Assembly (NCBI RefSeq): GCF_012489685.1
Contig: NC_080042.1
Location: 62,233,633-62,297,632 of the forward strand
Origin: Lotus japonicus
Taxonomy: Eukaryota > Streptophyta > Magnoliopsida > Fabales > Fabaceae
Direction of reading: 5' to 3'
Length of the DNA: 64,000 nt
This document shows positions 45,326-57,580 of the stretch, in pieces (position 1 is the stretch's first letter; every line of letters begins with the position of its first letter). The position numbers and the translations under genes are program-made. The notes beneath the pieces are model-generated. The model made no database searches, was not told the DNA's origin, and worked only from the letters and a program-made list of their open reading frames with translations.

Positions 45326-45670
45326 TCAAAGCAGCTTAACACCAGCTTCCCTCAAAGAATCAATAACCGCTTTAACCTTGCCATGATACTTCTGTTCTCT
45401 CTTCAAGTGAACAGAAACGGCAGGAATCTCCTTCAGCAAAAGTCGTTCCGCTAGTATCTTCCCAATCTTTGCAGCTGCAGCCACGTCGCGTTTAGTTTCC
45501 AAGCTTGATCTCAAGGCTTTCTCCTGTGAGCTTGCAGAAGAGGCAACAGTGGCAGTTGGGGTGTGAATCACCTGAGCACTCACATACTTGTTGGTAAAAT
45601 GCATCCTCAGAACATAAGGTTTGAGAAAATCTATAATCCTGGGAGGCCTCACTGGAGGTGGGATAACCAT
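45326..45670 (-). CDS. Ribosomal protein uL18, mitochondrial type (L18p/L5e family)
   Basis: A complete 114-residue frame starting MVIPPPVRPPRIIDFLKPYVLRMHFTNKYVSAQVIH and ending KVKAVIDSLREAGVKLL. It matches the Arabidopsis At5g27820-type L18 protein that binds 5S-related sites in the large subunit of the mitochondrial ribosome; the location is inferred from that relative. The conserved L18 features are the NKYVSAQVI strand, the AAAAKIGKILAERLL helix and the C-terminal RxxxYHGKVKA segment. The ATG sits just 3' of a TCAG acceptor, and a matching donor context (GCCTCAG|GTACCT, about 47438) suggests a 5'-leader intron of about 1.76 kb. The 3' part has a truncated copy at 39725-40101. Confidence 0.85.
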   Translation of the reverse strand: MVIPPPVRPPRIIDFLKPYVLRMHFTNKYVSAQVIHTPTATVASSASSQEKALRSSLETKRDVAAAAKIGKILAERLLLKEIPAVSVHLKREQKYHGKVKAVIDSLREAGVKLL

Positions 45671-45674
45671 ATCT

Positions 45675-47437
45675 GATTTTGCATATAATCTTTGTTAAAA
45701 AAAAAATCATATCATGACTAGTGAGCAAATGCAAATTTCAAGATATTAAGTAAATCTAAACATTTTTCGCAATCAACATTCCACTTCTGGTCATATGATG
45801 CAAAATTACTTAAGAATATGGGTTATGCACTATGCAGGGTTATCTTTCAAATCTGATATATAAAATCCTGATACCAATTACCAAATAGGATAAATTGCTT
45901 AGTTCAAGCTAATTTAGCAGGTTGAGGAGTGTAGTAGCTTAGTTGGATTCTTCACCACAACAGAAAACTATACATGTAGTCAGGAACTCAGGATAATATT
46001 ACACCTAGAAAACCAATCAATACACCAAATATTACATTACCGGATAGCATATTGAAAGCTTAACTTTCATTATAAGATCACATTTGGTAGTTCAATGCTT
46101 CCTCTAAAGTCAAGTCTTTTGTTTGGATTGTAATACTTAACAAGATTTGCGGACCTCATCCTTTCACATTTTTCTCTCTCACACTGTCACACAATGCGTG
46201 TTATGTCCTGATATAGATGAGAAACATAAAGCAATTTATTCCTAGTTAAGGTGTCTAGCTTCCAAAAAAGGGCGTCTACTTCCTCTTGGAATAATCTTAT
46301 CAAGGTTATTAGAAGCACTGGAGGTTACAGCAATTCTCTATGGTTGGTTACAAAAAGCTTTGACATAATGTAAACAAGACGCCAAACTTTGCAGCATGCA
46401 ATGTGCAGTTCATGCAGTCCTTGGCTAAGTATAATCGGAGCCAAATGCCTACAAGTTTAAAGATGTCCCTTTGCCTCTAAATTTTCATGCGATAAAGTTA
46501 CATTTTTGGCTTCTCTAAGTCTTCTTAACATGAGTCATGACTGAATCAAGGGAACTGCACACTCCGATTCGCAAGAGAAATTGGCCTAGCTTGCTGCATT
46601 CTAAGTACTTTGTTGTTTTTTATTGCATATACGGTTCTCTGTTTTTGAGGATTTCTTATCCTCCTCTCCCAAGTTATACCTTACCTCTTTTCTGTCCAAT
46701 ACATTTTTTACCTCAAACTTTGCCTATAGCTAACATTTTGGAGAGATTAGGACATAAGTTCACAACTTACAGCAGCTAGTTATGTCTAAAAAGTAAAAAC
46801 CCCATTAAGTTCACAACCTACACTGTTGTCTTTATTAAGGGTTTGCAACTATACTCAATGGTTTGCATATCTAACTGGTTCCCCAACATAAGTTTTAAAT
46901 TCACATGTTAAGCTAGATAGGTAATGCATGTATTGGCCTCTATCTAACTAACCATATATATTCAAAAACAAATTGAAGCAGCAGGAAAAAATTGAAAACA
47001 AAAACAACCAATTTCTTACAGAAAATATTCAATAAAAAGACAGTTTTTTTCATTTGGGTACTTTGAGCAAACAGTAAAGATACAATTTTTTCATTGGGTA
47101 CTTTGAGAAAACAGTAAAAAAAAACCTTAATGGCTAAGAGCAGCTTCTGGGCCTCTATTGATAATGCAGGCAAAAGAACAAAGTGTAAGGAAGGAATGAG
47201 GTGATTGAATTGAAAATTGATGAAGAAAATGGAATCATGAAGGAGGAGAAGAACAAGGACATACCTGAGTTGCTGATAAGTGTGTAGTGGGAATACTCTT
47301 GTTCCTCGTACTCTCAATACCAGGTCCCCTAATACTCTTCCAGTTTCAGCAGCAAGAAGGATAGATGATTTAGAACAAGAAGGAAAAGTGAAAAATCTGA
47401 TGAGAGCAGAACAAGGAGAATAGAGGCGAGAGGTACC
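45675..47437 (-). other. Probable 5'-leader intron of the L18 gene
   Basis: The stretch between the acceptor immediately before the L18 start codon and a candidate donor near 47438 has no coding content. It is AT-rich, with a repeated phrase TTTTTTCATTTGGGTACTTTGAG / TTTTTTCATTGGGTACTTTGAG (about 47044-47108). Leader exon sequence would lie around 47438-47490. Confidence 0.45.
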
Positions 47438-47499
47438 TGAGGCTTCACTCTTCCTACGCTGCTGCTGCGACTGCGAGAGATGGATCGGCCCAGGTTGAA

Positions 47500-49589
47500 T
47501 ATATCATTTTATGGTTTAGTCCTCAGAATATGGGCCTCTTCATAATTGGCTTAGCCCATTGTTATCCTGTTCGTTACTTGGATATAATCAAATATTAGAA
47601 ATTAATCCCCAAAAAGAAAAATCATATGTTAATTTACTTGCATTCTACCAACAAGGTCTATCACAATTGGTGGATAATTGAGCTTCTTAAACATCTACTC
47701 TAAGGTACTCGAGGGAATTAGTCTCATTGCTATCTACTGTTGGAATACTTTGAATGGTTAATCTGTGTGCTTACTTGGTTTAGGAAAGTTTTGTATGTGG
47801 TTGAATGGATGCGTCGATGAATATCCCAAATGGAGCTTAAGAACTCTATGGAGAATGAGAGGAGAGTGTTTGAATTTTTATGCACTTTGAAGATTTGTAT
47901 AAGAGATGAGTAATTAGCTTTTAAAAAGTATTCTTTTACGTTAAGAGTTTTGCTTGAATTAAATTAGTTGCATGAGTGTTTAAGGACCTTAGAACATTTC
48001 TAAATCTTAAAATAAGAGTAACGTTTTAGTTGAGGAAAGGACTAAGTTAGCATGTGCACATGTGAAGGTATTAGGAGCGGAGTCGACTCGGTGTAAAAGC
48101 TTAGACGAGAGAAGGAAAACGTTCCTGGTAACGACACTTTGAGTTTTAGATATTACAATTGTTTGTTGTTGTGCTGATATGTTAGATTGCCTTGAGATTG
48201 TTGTATTGGAACTCCTAAGTTTAGTTGGACTTTTAAATATGTTGATTGACTTATGTGAATATGATGGTTGGCATATGTGGATATGTTGATTGACTTATGT
48301 AAATGTGCACATGGAGCTTAAAGTATAAGCATATGATGTGGTGCTTTGTAGGAATGTTTATTTCCTTATGTGTTGTGTTATGAACTTTGATATTGACTGT
48401 ATATCGACTGTGAAAGCGAAGAGGTGAAGAGAGTTGTTGCGAGATCTTCACGATACGATGCAGTGATCGATAAGATGAGAGAACGAAAGGATAATTGTGA
48501 AGAGATAAACATAGAGAGGAACTTTACCTAAAAACAACCTACATTTGAAAGTGTACTTTTTAAGTAAGTTAGCAATTACATCAAAGCTTTCTAGAAGGAC
48601 CAAATATGTCTCAAAATTTGCGAATGAAAAATCATAATGCATCTAAGTACATTCACCAAACCCTTTATAAACTAATAGAGATTTTACTCCTTTCATAACA
48701 CGAGACTTTATTTCAAAAGGAATTCTAAAGAAGAGACTTTAGATGGGGTTTAATAAGCAACGGTTTAAGAGAAGAAAGTTCACTCGTTAGCGAAAATGTG
48801 GGACTTGATCACTTGAAAGGAGAGTGCAACCGTGCTAGAAGAGGGACTCAGACACCAAGGAGGGTGGTTCCAATGTAGTTGTTTCGACAATGAAATCAGA
48901 CGCCAAAAAGGGTGATTTCAGCAAGATCGTTTTCGATAAGGGATTCGAATACCAAAGAGAACAATTACTTTATATGTGACTAACCATGAGATTAGATCAT
49001 GCATTCATGTTATTGTAGGGCGACAGTCAGGTTGTGCGTGTGCTCGATTGTTGTTGGCAAAGAGGTTATCAATTACTCAATAAGTGACATTCACCAATAA
49101 GGGTGATTGTCCTCCCTGCATTGGTATGTGTTTGACGTTATATCCGTATCATGAATTGCATGAGTATGACATGTAGAAAAATATAACAAAGAAGGTTTTA
49201 GTATGTGTGTAAAGTATTCATACGTTATTAATCCTTGGAAATATTCATTGTCATGTGTTTTAGTCCTTACCGTTAAATTTTACTTATATGGCTCATAAAA
49301 TGATGAGTTATCATTCCTATTTGAAGTTTTTTTAATCTAATTTGACATCGCGGGATTCTTCTGTATAAACAGGGAAGAGTTTGGACACTATTGTCGATGG
49401 AACTCGCGTTTGAAACGATGACAACGAGCTTAGATACAATAAGATGGAAGTCGTGCATGTGGATGAGTGAGTCTTGTTGTGCCAAATTAGATTGAAAAAA
49501 ACTTCAAGTAAAAAGAATGAGTCATCATTCCTTAATTCACATAATTAAAAGTTACTAATAGCAAGTACTAAAACAAATGCTAATGTGTA
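47500..49589. other. Intergenic stretch without recognised genes
   Basis: About 2 kb of mixed composition between the L18 promoter and the hAT-type MITE. Only short frames occur, none resembling a known protein. Phrases such as GACTCAGACACCAAGGAGGGTGG and ATCAGACGCCAAAAAGGGTG (about 48847-48920) are weak repeats of each other and may be transposon debris. Confidence 0.35.
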
Positions 49590-49597
49590 TTTTTAGG

Positions 49598-50404
49598 TAG
49601 GGGTGAACATGGCCGGGTAAATCCAATGAACCCGCCCAACCCAATCCGATCCAATAGAAAAAATGCGGGTTGGATCGGACAATCGGGTTAGTCGGATGGA
49701 TTTTACTACAACCCAACCAAGTTCGGATCGGATTTCGGATTCAGTTCAAATCCATCAAACCCAACCCAAAATCCATACATATAATAATAATTTTTATAAT
49801 TTTACTCATACTTTGAGTGCTAGTGTCGAAGTGATGACTTTTTAAAACTTTGAGACTTAAGTATTTGTAGTTATTTGTCATATTTGAACTTAAAGTATTT
49901 GTTCGTAGTTATTTGTTACATGTTTATATATAGTTATTTGACATGTTGGAGACATCTAAGTTCTAAGTGTCATGGCATGACATTTAGTGTTGTTTTTCAC
50001 TTTTTAGATACTATTTATATTAGATTGTTTCATGTCATTTGGTAATGAAGTTTTATATTTTCATGATATTTGACTATATGTCATTTATGTGGTATTATTT
50101 CTATAACATTTTGTGCCTTTTTCATGCTATTTAGTATTATAACATATTTAGTATTTTTTATAACTTTTTTTGAATTTATAATAATTTTTGAAAGATTTTT
50201 TAATATTTCAGATATATTATTATTTTAATATAGTGACCCAATAAATCCATCCAACCCAATCCAAACTTCGTCGGGTTGGTTCGGATCGGGTCCGAAGAAG
50301 AAATTCGTGAAATCCAACCCAACCCAACCCAGACAATTTTGATCGGTTCGAATTTTATTTTGACCAAAATCCATCCAACCCAACCCAACCCATGTGCACC
50401 CCTA
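49598..50404. mobile_element. hAT-type MITE with 8-bp target duplication
   Basis: Ends TAGGGGTGAACATGG and CCATGTGCACCCCTA, flanked by a perfect 8-bp direct repeat TTTTTAGG (49590-49597 and 50405-50412). Both subterminal zones consist of CCAACCCAACCC-type repeats in opposite orientation. Open frames across it (49663-49845, 50200-50476) are repeat shadows. Confidence 0.85.
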
Positions 50405-50694
50405 TTTTTAGGGATTAAAAACTTAGACAAAATTCCAGTGACTAAAACTAACATTTGCTATATTTTCAAGGAGTAAAACCATATTTAAGCCAAAATAGTA
50501 AAAGGAAACCATAGCAGACACTGCCCTGAACGCTGAATGCAGAAATCGTTCCCCTAATTGCACCAATTTCTGTGTCTAGGTAGATCCTCAACCTCAATCC
50601 ATTGTTCTACAGTCTACACCTCAAATCATCATCTCATTTTCAAACACCAACAAGAATCGAACCAAATTTTCTGAAAAATTCAGGTTTTGTTAAC

Positions 50695-53600
50695 ATGAAG
50701 TTTCGTTACGCAATGGTGTGTTCTTCGAACCAGAACCGAAGCATGGAAGCTCACTTCCTCCTCAAGAGACAGGGCTTTGATGTGTGTTCTTACGGCACAG
50801 GTGCCCACGTTAAGCTCCCTGGTCCTTCCCTCAGAGAACCCAATGTCTATGACTTCGGAACTCCCTACAAGCACATGCTCGATGACCTTCGCAGAAAGGA
50901 CCCTGAACTGTATCCTTTTGCTTTTCCTCTTTTTGCTTCAATTTCTTCCACCCTTTTGGTCCTTTAAGCTGAAGATTAAATTCAAGCTTGTGGGGTTGCT
51001 TTGAATGAAAAAAGTTTTAATTTTTTCTGGGACTCAGACAATTCACTTTTACAAATTGTGGGTAGTGTAAATTGCATTTTATTAGACAATTTGCTTATTT
51101 TTTGATATTATTCTCTCAATTTTGTTATTACATTTTGATTTGCTGATATGGGTATCAAGCAAACAGATGAAACAAAAATTGAAATTTTTATTTTTTTGAA
51201 TATTTTTTGTATCTCTTTACTTTAGCTTTTCTGCATTTTGTTACACTGACTGAGGATAGTTTTGATGGAATGAAGAACTTTTCTTTAGCATGAATGAGAC
51301 CAAGAAGTGGTCTGAATTTTGGATTAGTGTTGAATGAGGAAGGGTTAGGGTTGTATTGTCTTATTTAATGGTGTTTTGTTTGAGTGTGAAGACTGGAGAG
51401 TAAGATACTGAGTTTATGAATTCAGTGCTGATTTTGGAATGTAGCTGTTCTGCATTTGTTACTACACTGGCTGGGGATAGTTTTGATAGAATGAAGAACT
51501 TCTCTTTAGCATGAATGAGACCAAGAATTGGCCTGAATTCTGTTTTAGGATTGAATGGGGGAGGGCTTAGGATTGTATGACCTTATATGGTGTTTCGTGT
51601 GAATGAAGAGGGTGAGATACGGAGTTGAGGAACAGTAGCATATGCTATTTATATATCTATCTAGTGCTGGACTTTTATCTTGGGTAATTAGTTTAATTTG
51701 CACTTGAATTCTTGTTCCCTTATTCTGTATGGTGCCCTGAATGTGACCTTAACAAGAGTGAAGCTACAAGCGAAATGGAATATTGCCGATGCTCAAAAGA
51801 AACTCAAACGTCAAATTGGCACCTCAAAGATGGCAAGAAAATGCAGCTGATGGCTCCTTTGATATAGTGTTCACATTTGAAGAAAAAGTATTCGATATGG
51901 TTATTGAAGGTTGGTTTTCATTGCATCTAGTTTCATTGTTTTTGTCGCTCTCTCTTACTGTTCTGATGTATTTGAAATTGAGTAACTTTCTAGATAGAAT
52001 TTTACTTGCTAGCAATTACAAACTTTCTTCAATTTTGCATTATATTATGGATAGGACTAAGTGATAGCATATTTGGGCTTTAAACTGAGAGCCTTAGATA
52101 TCTGTCAGTAGAGTCAAAGGATGTTTGGAATAGATGTTTATCAGCTACGACAATGTACTAAGTTTCAAACTAATGTAGCTGAGATTGTTTCTTTCCCTCT
52201 CTGCTCATTCTTATTAACAGAAGGGTTGCAAATGCAGCGAATAATACTAGTTTTCTGTGTTTCACTTAAGGTTATCTTTTATGAAAGTTGGCTGATAGTT
52301 CCTTTTCTTCTTCAAGTGCGTATTATTTTTTTTTAAAGAAATTATTAAATGTAGGCATAAAAATTAGAGGCAAGTTAGCCATTAGAATTGCCCTATTCAT
52401 GATTTGAATTATATGGTTCTGTATGATTTAGCAAATCAGCGATTTGTATCATGTGAAAATCACAAATCACTTTGAATCATGCGATATATGCATTAAATAG
52501 AGCAATTCGTATCATTGATATGAATAGCATGATTTTTTAATTTTTTCCTTATTGCTCTTTTTTTCACCAATTCTTGTCAAAGAAATTAAAAGTCAAGTAA
52601 GTTTAAATTCTAAAATGAAAAGAAACTAAAGGAGTAACACTAAATGCTCCCAATCAATTATTTCATTGCTCTATTTTTTGACTTGTAATGCGACGTCTTA
52701 TTATTTTGTTGAGGTATATGGTTAAGTTATTATGTCAATTCCTAACTTAAAACTATTACTTTAAGCACTATACATAATTTATGTGACATATTTTAATTTA
52801 TTTATGAATTTCCTATTGAATCTTATGATTTTTGTTGGAGGAGAAAAAGAAATCCCATATCAATTAGAGAAATATTGGACAATCCTCACGCATTAGTTAG
52901 ATTTTGAGGTAGAGTTAGGCCCAGCTCGAGTTCTCAAGAATTTTATATAATTTATGATTCACGTTTCACCATTAAAATATTAGCTCAGCGCCTCAGCGGT
53001 TCATGATTTGAATTGGAATTTGATAGCCACTGGCAAGATATACTGGTTCCCCATTAACGAGAGTTGTGCATACTTGATTACCTGATGTTTCATACTTCAT
53101 AACTTTGAACAATATATTTTTATTTTTAGCTAAAACTATTGTTTTATTGAAATACATGAAACTGTCTAGTACTTTTAGACATGCGTGGAATACTGGAATG
53201 ACGATCATGTTGTGTCTGTGGCTCTTCACATCTATCTGTCTGACAGCTATCTAACTTCAACAATGTGCAGATCTGCATAATAGAGATCATGTTTTACTGA
53301 AAACTGTGCTGGTAATCAACTTAGAGGTGAAGGATAACCATGAGGAAGCAGCTGTAGGAGCAAGGCTTACTTTAGATCTATGCCAGGAGGTATGTTTCTT
53401 ATGCACCACATATGTTCTATGCATTCATAGCATAATAGTCAAAATTGTGATTAAAAGTGATCGCACGATTATGCAATTCATGGTTCCCTGGGCGATTATA
53501 ATTGCATCTGCTATCGTTTTATGACTCAATCGTGGGATAATCATAAGATGAATCGCATAAACTCACCAGAAAGTTTTTTTTTTATGCCATTTTATATGCA

Positions 53601-54012
53601 TATATGTGTGTGTGAAATTATATGCATATATACCTATATTTATATTTACATATATGAAATTTGCTGAATCTTACGATTATGCGATTTACGATTTTTACCC
53701 CCTTCTCGATTGAAGTCATAATCCCGATTTTGATACTATGATTCATAGTATATATACACTATTTGTTGACTTATTATGTAACAAGCTTTGGACATGGGAC
53801 ACCAACACAACATCATGTGAATTATGTCTTGTTAGAATTTTATGTGTTCTGTTTTGGAAACGACCCTTTTTTAATGTTTCATGGCTTTCTGGGATATATT
53901 TTATGCATAGATTGAAGCTGCTGAATCTTGGGAGGAGTCCATTGATGACATTATTGGTGGTTTTGAGAAGCAGCACCGGCGGAAGCTTTTGTACAGCATC
54001 TCCTTCTACTAA
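50695..54012 (+). CDS. SSU72: SSU72-type RNA polymerase II CTD phosphatase
   Basis: Removes phosphate from Ser5 of the RNA polymerase II C-terminal repeat and acts with the 3'-end processing machinery in the nucleus (known for the family). Four exons: 50695-50909, 51764-51909, 53271-53389 and 53911-54012, total about 193 residues, the family's normal size. The catalytic low-molecular-weight phosphatase signature CSSNQNRS (CX5R) sits at residues 9-16. Further family blocks are SYGTGAHVKLPGPS, ILPMLKRNSNVKLAPQRWQ, FDIVFTFEEKVFD, VINLEVKDNHEEA and the C-terminal SWEESIDDIIGGFEKQHRRKL. The start is the first ATG after an in-frame upstream stop. Intron 3 holds a MITE with an 8-bp duplication. Confidence 0.92.
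53431..53740. mobile_element. hAT-type MITE in SSU72 intron 3
   Basis: The ends CATAATAGTCAAAATTGTGA and TAATCCCGATTTTGATACTATG pair imperfectly. A perfect 8-bp direct repeat ATTCATAG flanks it (53423-53430 and 53741-53748). The interior repeats ATTATGCGATT / AATCGCATAA phrases. Confidence 0.8.
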
Positions 54013-55239
54013 AATGGTCCAACTTCCCCTAGGAGATTGATCACTTAATGATTTGCTTTAACCATAATTTAAACCATTTCCATACATTCAGCACACAGAT
54101 TTCATTTCAAACAAAACTAACGATGTATTGGCCGCTTCAAAATTTATAAGGATTAAACCATGGAAAAAAAGAAAAGAAAAGATTATGTTGCCTACCTGTT
54201 TTATCTGTTTATTAAGTGATCTGGTATGGAATGAAATTTGTAGTATGCTTTCTTGTTTTGAAGTTTAGTTTGAAGGTTTTCCCAGTGTTTGCAGTTTAAG
54301 ACAACGAGTTGTGTTCAATTGGATAAGTTCTGTATGTCTTTATGTTCTCTTTGTCCTTGTGAAACATTCGAGGGATGAAGTATAGTTCATGTAGCAGCCA
54401 ATAGTAATAATGACAATACTAAGAATACTGGGGAGCTTGGAATAATGCATTTTCTTTCACACTTTCACATGAGGAGCTTTGGAATAAAATTTGAATTATC
54501 ACACTGTACAAGTTATTATTTAATATGCGAGTCTTCTAATTGATTAGGCCAACCTAAGAACAAGCAGTTTTTATAAGTTTTTTAACAAGATTCTTAAAAT
54601 AAAAGGGTAAAAGCAGCAGAATGATAGTTACATCTAAATTTATATATAAACAGCTCTAAGCCCAAGCTGTTTTTACTTTTTATAAGCGAATGCCTTCATG
54701 TAGAAAGGAAATGAAAAAAGATTAACAAGAAAGGATTGTAAGACAAATAAAGATTTTTTGTCACAACAATCTTAAAAGTATACCCATTAAAGTATATTTT
54801 TCCATACCGTTAACAACTTGTGCTACGTTGTGTTTGCATAAATGGTGGGTGAATGTTTTGATTCCGTTCAATTTAATAATGATTCACATTTGAGTTAACA
54901 TGTAAAAATTTTACTCGGACACTAACATGTGTTTTTCTGCAAGGGTGTTCAATTTTCACTCCACCGATAAGTTTTGGCACCCATTTAACCCTTCAATAAG
55001 TTTTGGCACCCCTTTAATATTTTTGGTTTAAAAGAAAGGGAAATAAAAAGTGAGGTAAAGTGTGTATATATAAAAAATGACATAAATATCCTCAACTTTT
55101 TTATATTATAATCATCAGAGTTTAAATTTCAGAAGGTAAAAATGAGAGGTGTGAATTGATGTTTGTAGGGTGAGAAATTTAACACACGTTCCCGTAAATG
55201 GGACAAATTTTGTTTGAAAGCAAGACCCATTTGCAAGAG
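54013..55239. other. 3' flank of SSU72 and unassigned spacer
   Basis: SSU72 3' untranslated sequence, then AT-rich spacer. A short direct repeat AATAAGTTTTGGCACCC / GATAAGTTTTGGCACCC occurs at about 54965-55010. No gene recognised. Confidence 0.4.
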
Positions 55240-55289
55240 CAAGAGGCCCATTTGTCAAAGGAGGAGAAGATTATGTTCACGGGGGAATG

Positions 55290-55925
55290 TTCTAATAGGG
55301 TTGGTAAGGGCCCCGTGGGTGCGGGTTTGACCATTCCCACACCCAAACCCGAATTTAACACATAAATCCAAATTCAAATTCAAATCCAATATGAGTGCAA
55401 AAATTAAACCCAAACCCCAACTTTTGGGTTTCGGGTTACCCAAACCCAAATCCAAAACCGGATGTGAGCACCGAACCCGCAAAAAACTCAAATACCCGAT
55501 CCGAAAACAACATGAACATAAGCTGATTAAACCTCATCATCTTTCCAATAGAAAGGAAAAATTATAGTTCATGAATAGAAGCTGATAAACAACATAATTC
55601 ATGGATTTATAAACATCTCAATTCTAAATGTCTAATTAAACTTCATTCTTCAATTTTCTGCTAATTAAACTTCCCGGTCGAAGTCTTCAACAAACAACAA
55701 CAACCACAAATAATATAACAAAATAACAAAAACAACCACAAATTCGAGTTTGGGTTTGGGTTTGAGTGCGGGTTTAATCAATCCCACACCCAAACCCAAA
55801 CAAGTTTTAAAATTCGGGTGAAACCCAAACCCACATCCAAACCAAAAAATGTTGGGTTTCGCCCGAAATTTCGGGTTGGGTTCGGGTAGGGCCCCGTGGG
55901 TTTGGGTTTTCTTGTCATCTCTAGT
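55290..55925. repeat. CCCAAA-rich repeat element
   Basis: Bounded by two direct copies of GGGCCCCGTGGG (about 55308 and 55890). It contains clusters of CCCAAACCC and GGGTTTGGG on opposite strands near the ends, so these can pair. It resembles the name-pattern of the TAGGGGTG-ended elements in this window, but no duplication of flanking bases was found. Confidence 0.5.
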
Positions 55926-56149
55926 TCTAAGGCATGCATGAAAGAGAAAATCAGTTGAGATATTTGTTAGGATAGTTTGTTAGATAATTTCATTATAAAC
56001 GGTAAATCTCTATTATCAAAGTATTTAAATCAGCTATATCAACAAAATCTTAAACTCTTTTTTTTTTATGAAATGACAAAAACTTAAACTCAAACCCGAG
56101 AAATTTGCATAAGTTAGACTAACTCCGTGATAATTGATCTATACGCTTG

Positions 56150-57060
56150 GTGATAACATGATGTAATTTAATTACTTAATATTATTATTATACATAAAAT
56201 TGATTTATGATATTTAATATTTAAACCTTAATTTGATTATTTTTGATATCTTTTATTGAGTTACTGTTAGTAAATAGTAATTAACGTTGAAGCAACTTTG
56301 CTATTTAATATTATTAAAGAATATTAAGTGAAATTAAAATTTATCAAGTAAGATTTTAATTAATATAATCATTAGTTATTCATTAACATATATTACTAAT
56401 TGTTCTGTCAAAAAAACATATATTACTATATATTATCATACATAAATTTCTGATATTTAATATTTAACAATTTATTTGATTATTTTTAATATCTTTTTAT
56501 TAAGTTACTGTTGGTAATGTTGAAGCAAGTTTACTATTTAATATTATTAAAGACCATTAAGTAAAATTAAAAATTTTAAACTCAAATATTAATTAATATA
56601 TTCATTAGTTATTCATTAACATATATTACTAATTATTATCATACATAAAATTTATTTTTGATATTTAATATGGAAATTTATTTGATTATTTTTAATATCT
56701 TTTCCAAATTTATTGTTAGTAATTAATACTATTTAATAGTATTAAATACCATTAAGTGAAATTAAAATATTTCAACTCAAATAATAATTAATATAATAAT
56801 TATTTATTCATTACAGATATTACTAATTATTTATTATACCAAAAAATTGTTTATGGTATTTAAAATTCAAAACTTTATTTAATTATTTTTAATATCTTAT
56901 ATTAAGTTACTTTTAGTAATTTTTTGAAATGTACTTTTAGTAATTAATGTTGAAGCAAATTTATATTCAATATTTTTAAAGAGCATTAAGTGAAATTAAT
57001 ATAATAAATATTATTCATTTCCATATATTACTAATGAATGTACCATAAAATACATATCCT
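56150..57060. repeat. AT-rich tandem array of ~190-245-bp units
   Basis: Four degenerate units begin near 56186, 56432, 56639 and 56831. Each runs through the same order of phrases: ATACATAAAATT, GATATTTAATAT, TTTGATTATTTTTAATATCTTTT, AAGTTACTGTTAGTAA, TTGAAGCAA, TTAATATTATTAAAG, CATTAAGTGAAATTAA, and CATTAACATATATTACTAATT. Later units are shortened. The array ends about 520 bp before the extra-large G-protein start codon. Confidence 0.75.
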
Positions 57061-57580
57061 CAAATTATTATTAATGATGAATGCAATCATAGAGTACATT
57101 TAATATTTTATTAATATTTAACATTAATTTTTTCATTAATACTTGATTTTAGTTAATTTTATTACTATATATATAGTTTCTGAAACACTAATTGAGGATC
57201 ATTTATTTTAAAATTTAACAATATCATATTTATTACAATCAAGTCTAGTAGTAGAGTTATTCCTTAGTAATACAAATTTGTAGTAAATATAAATTTAAGA
57301 AAATGAATTTGAGTAATAAATTATCCATTAAGAAAATTCTAGTTCTAGTTGAATTCTAAATGAAACTGATTTTATGTAATAAAACATTTGATTTGACCTA
57401 CTTTTCCTCCGTTTACTTTCTGCCAACTGCTACAGCTGACAACTTGAGACTCAGAAGAAGACCTCCTTCTCTTCTTTCTGATCCAAACCTTTCTACTCTC
57501 TTCCCTTTCTCTCCAACTAAACTTTCTCTCTCACTTTCCTTCCAACTTTCCCGCACTTTCTCACCATCCAAACACCCCCA

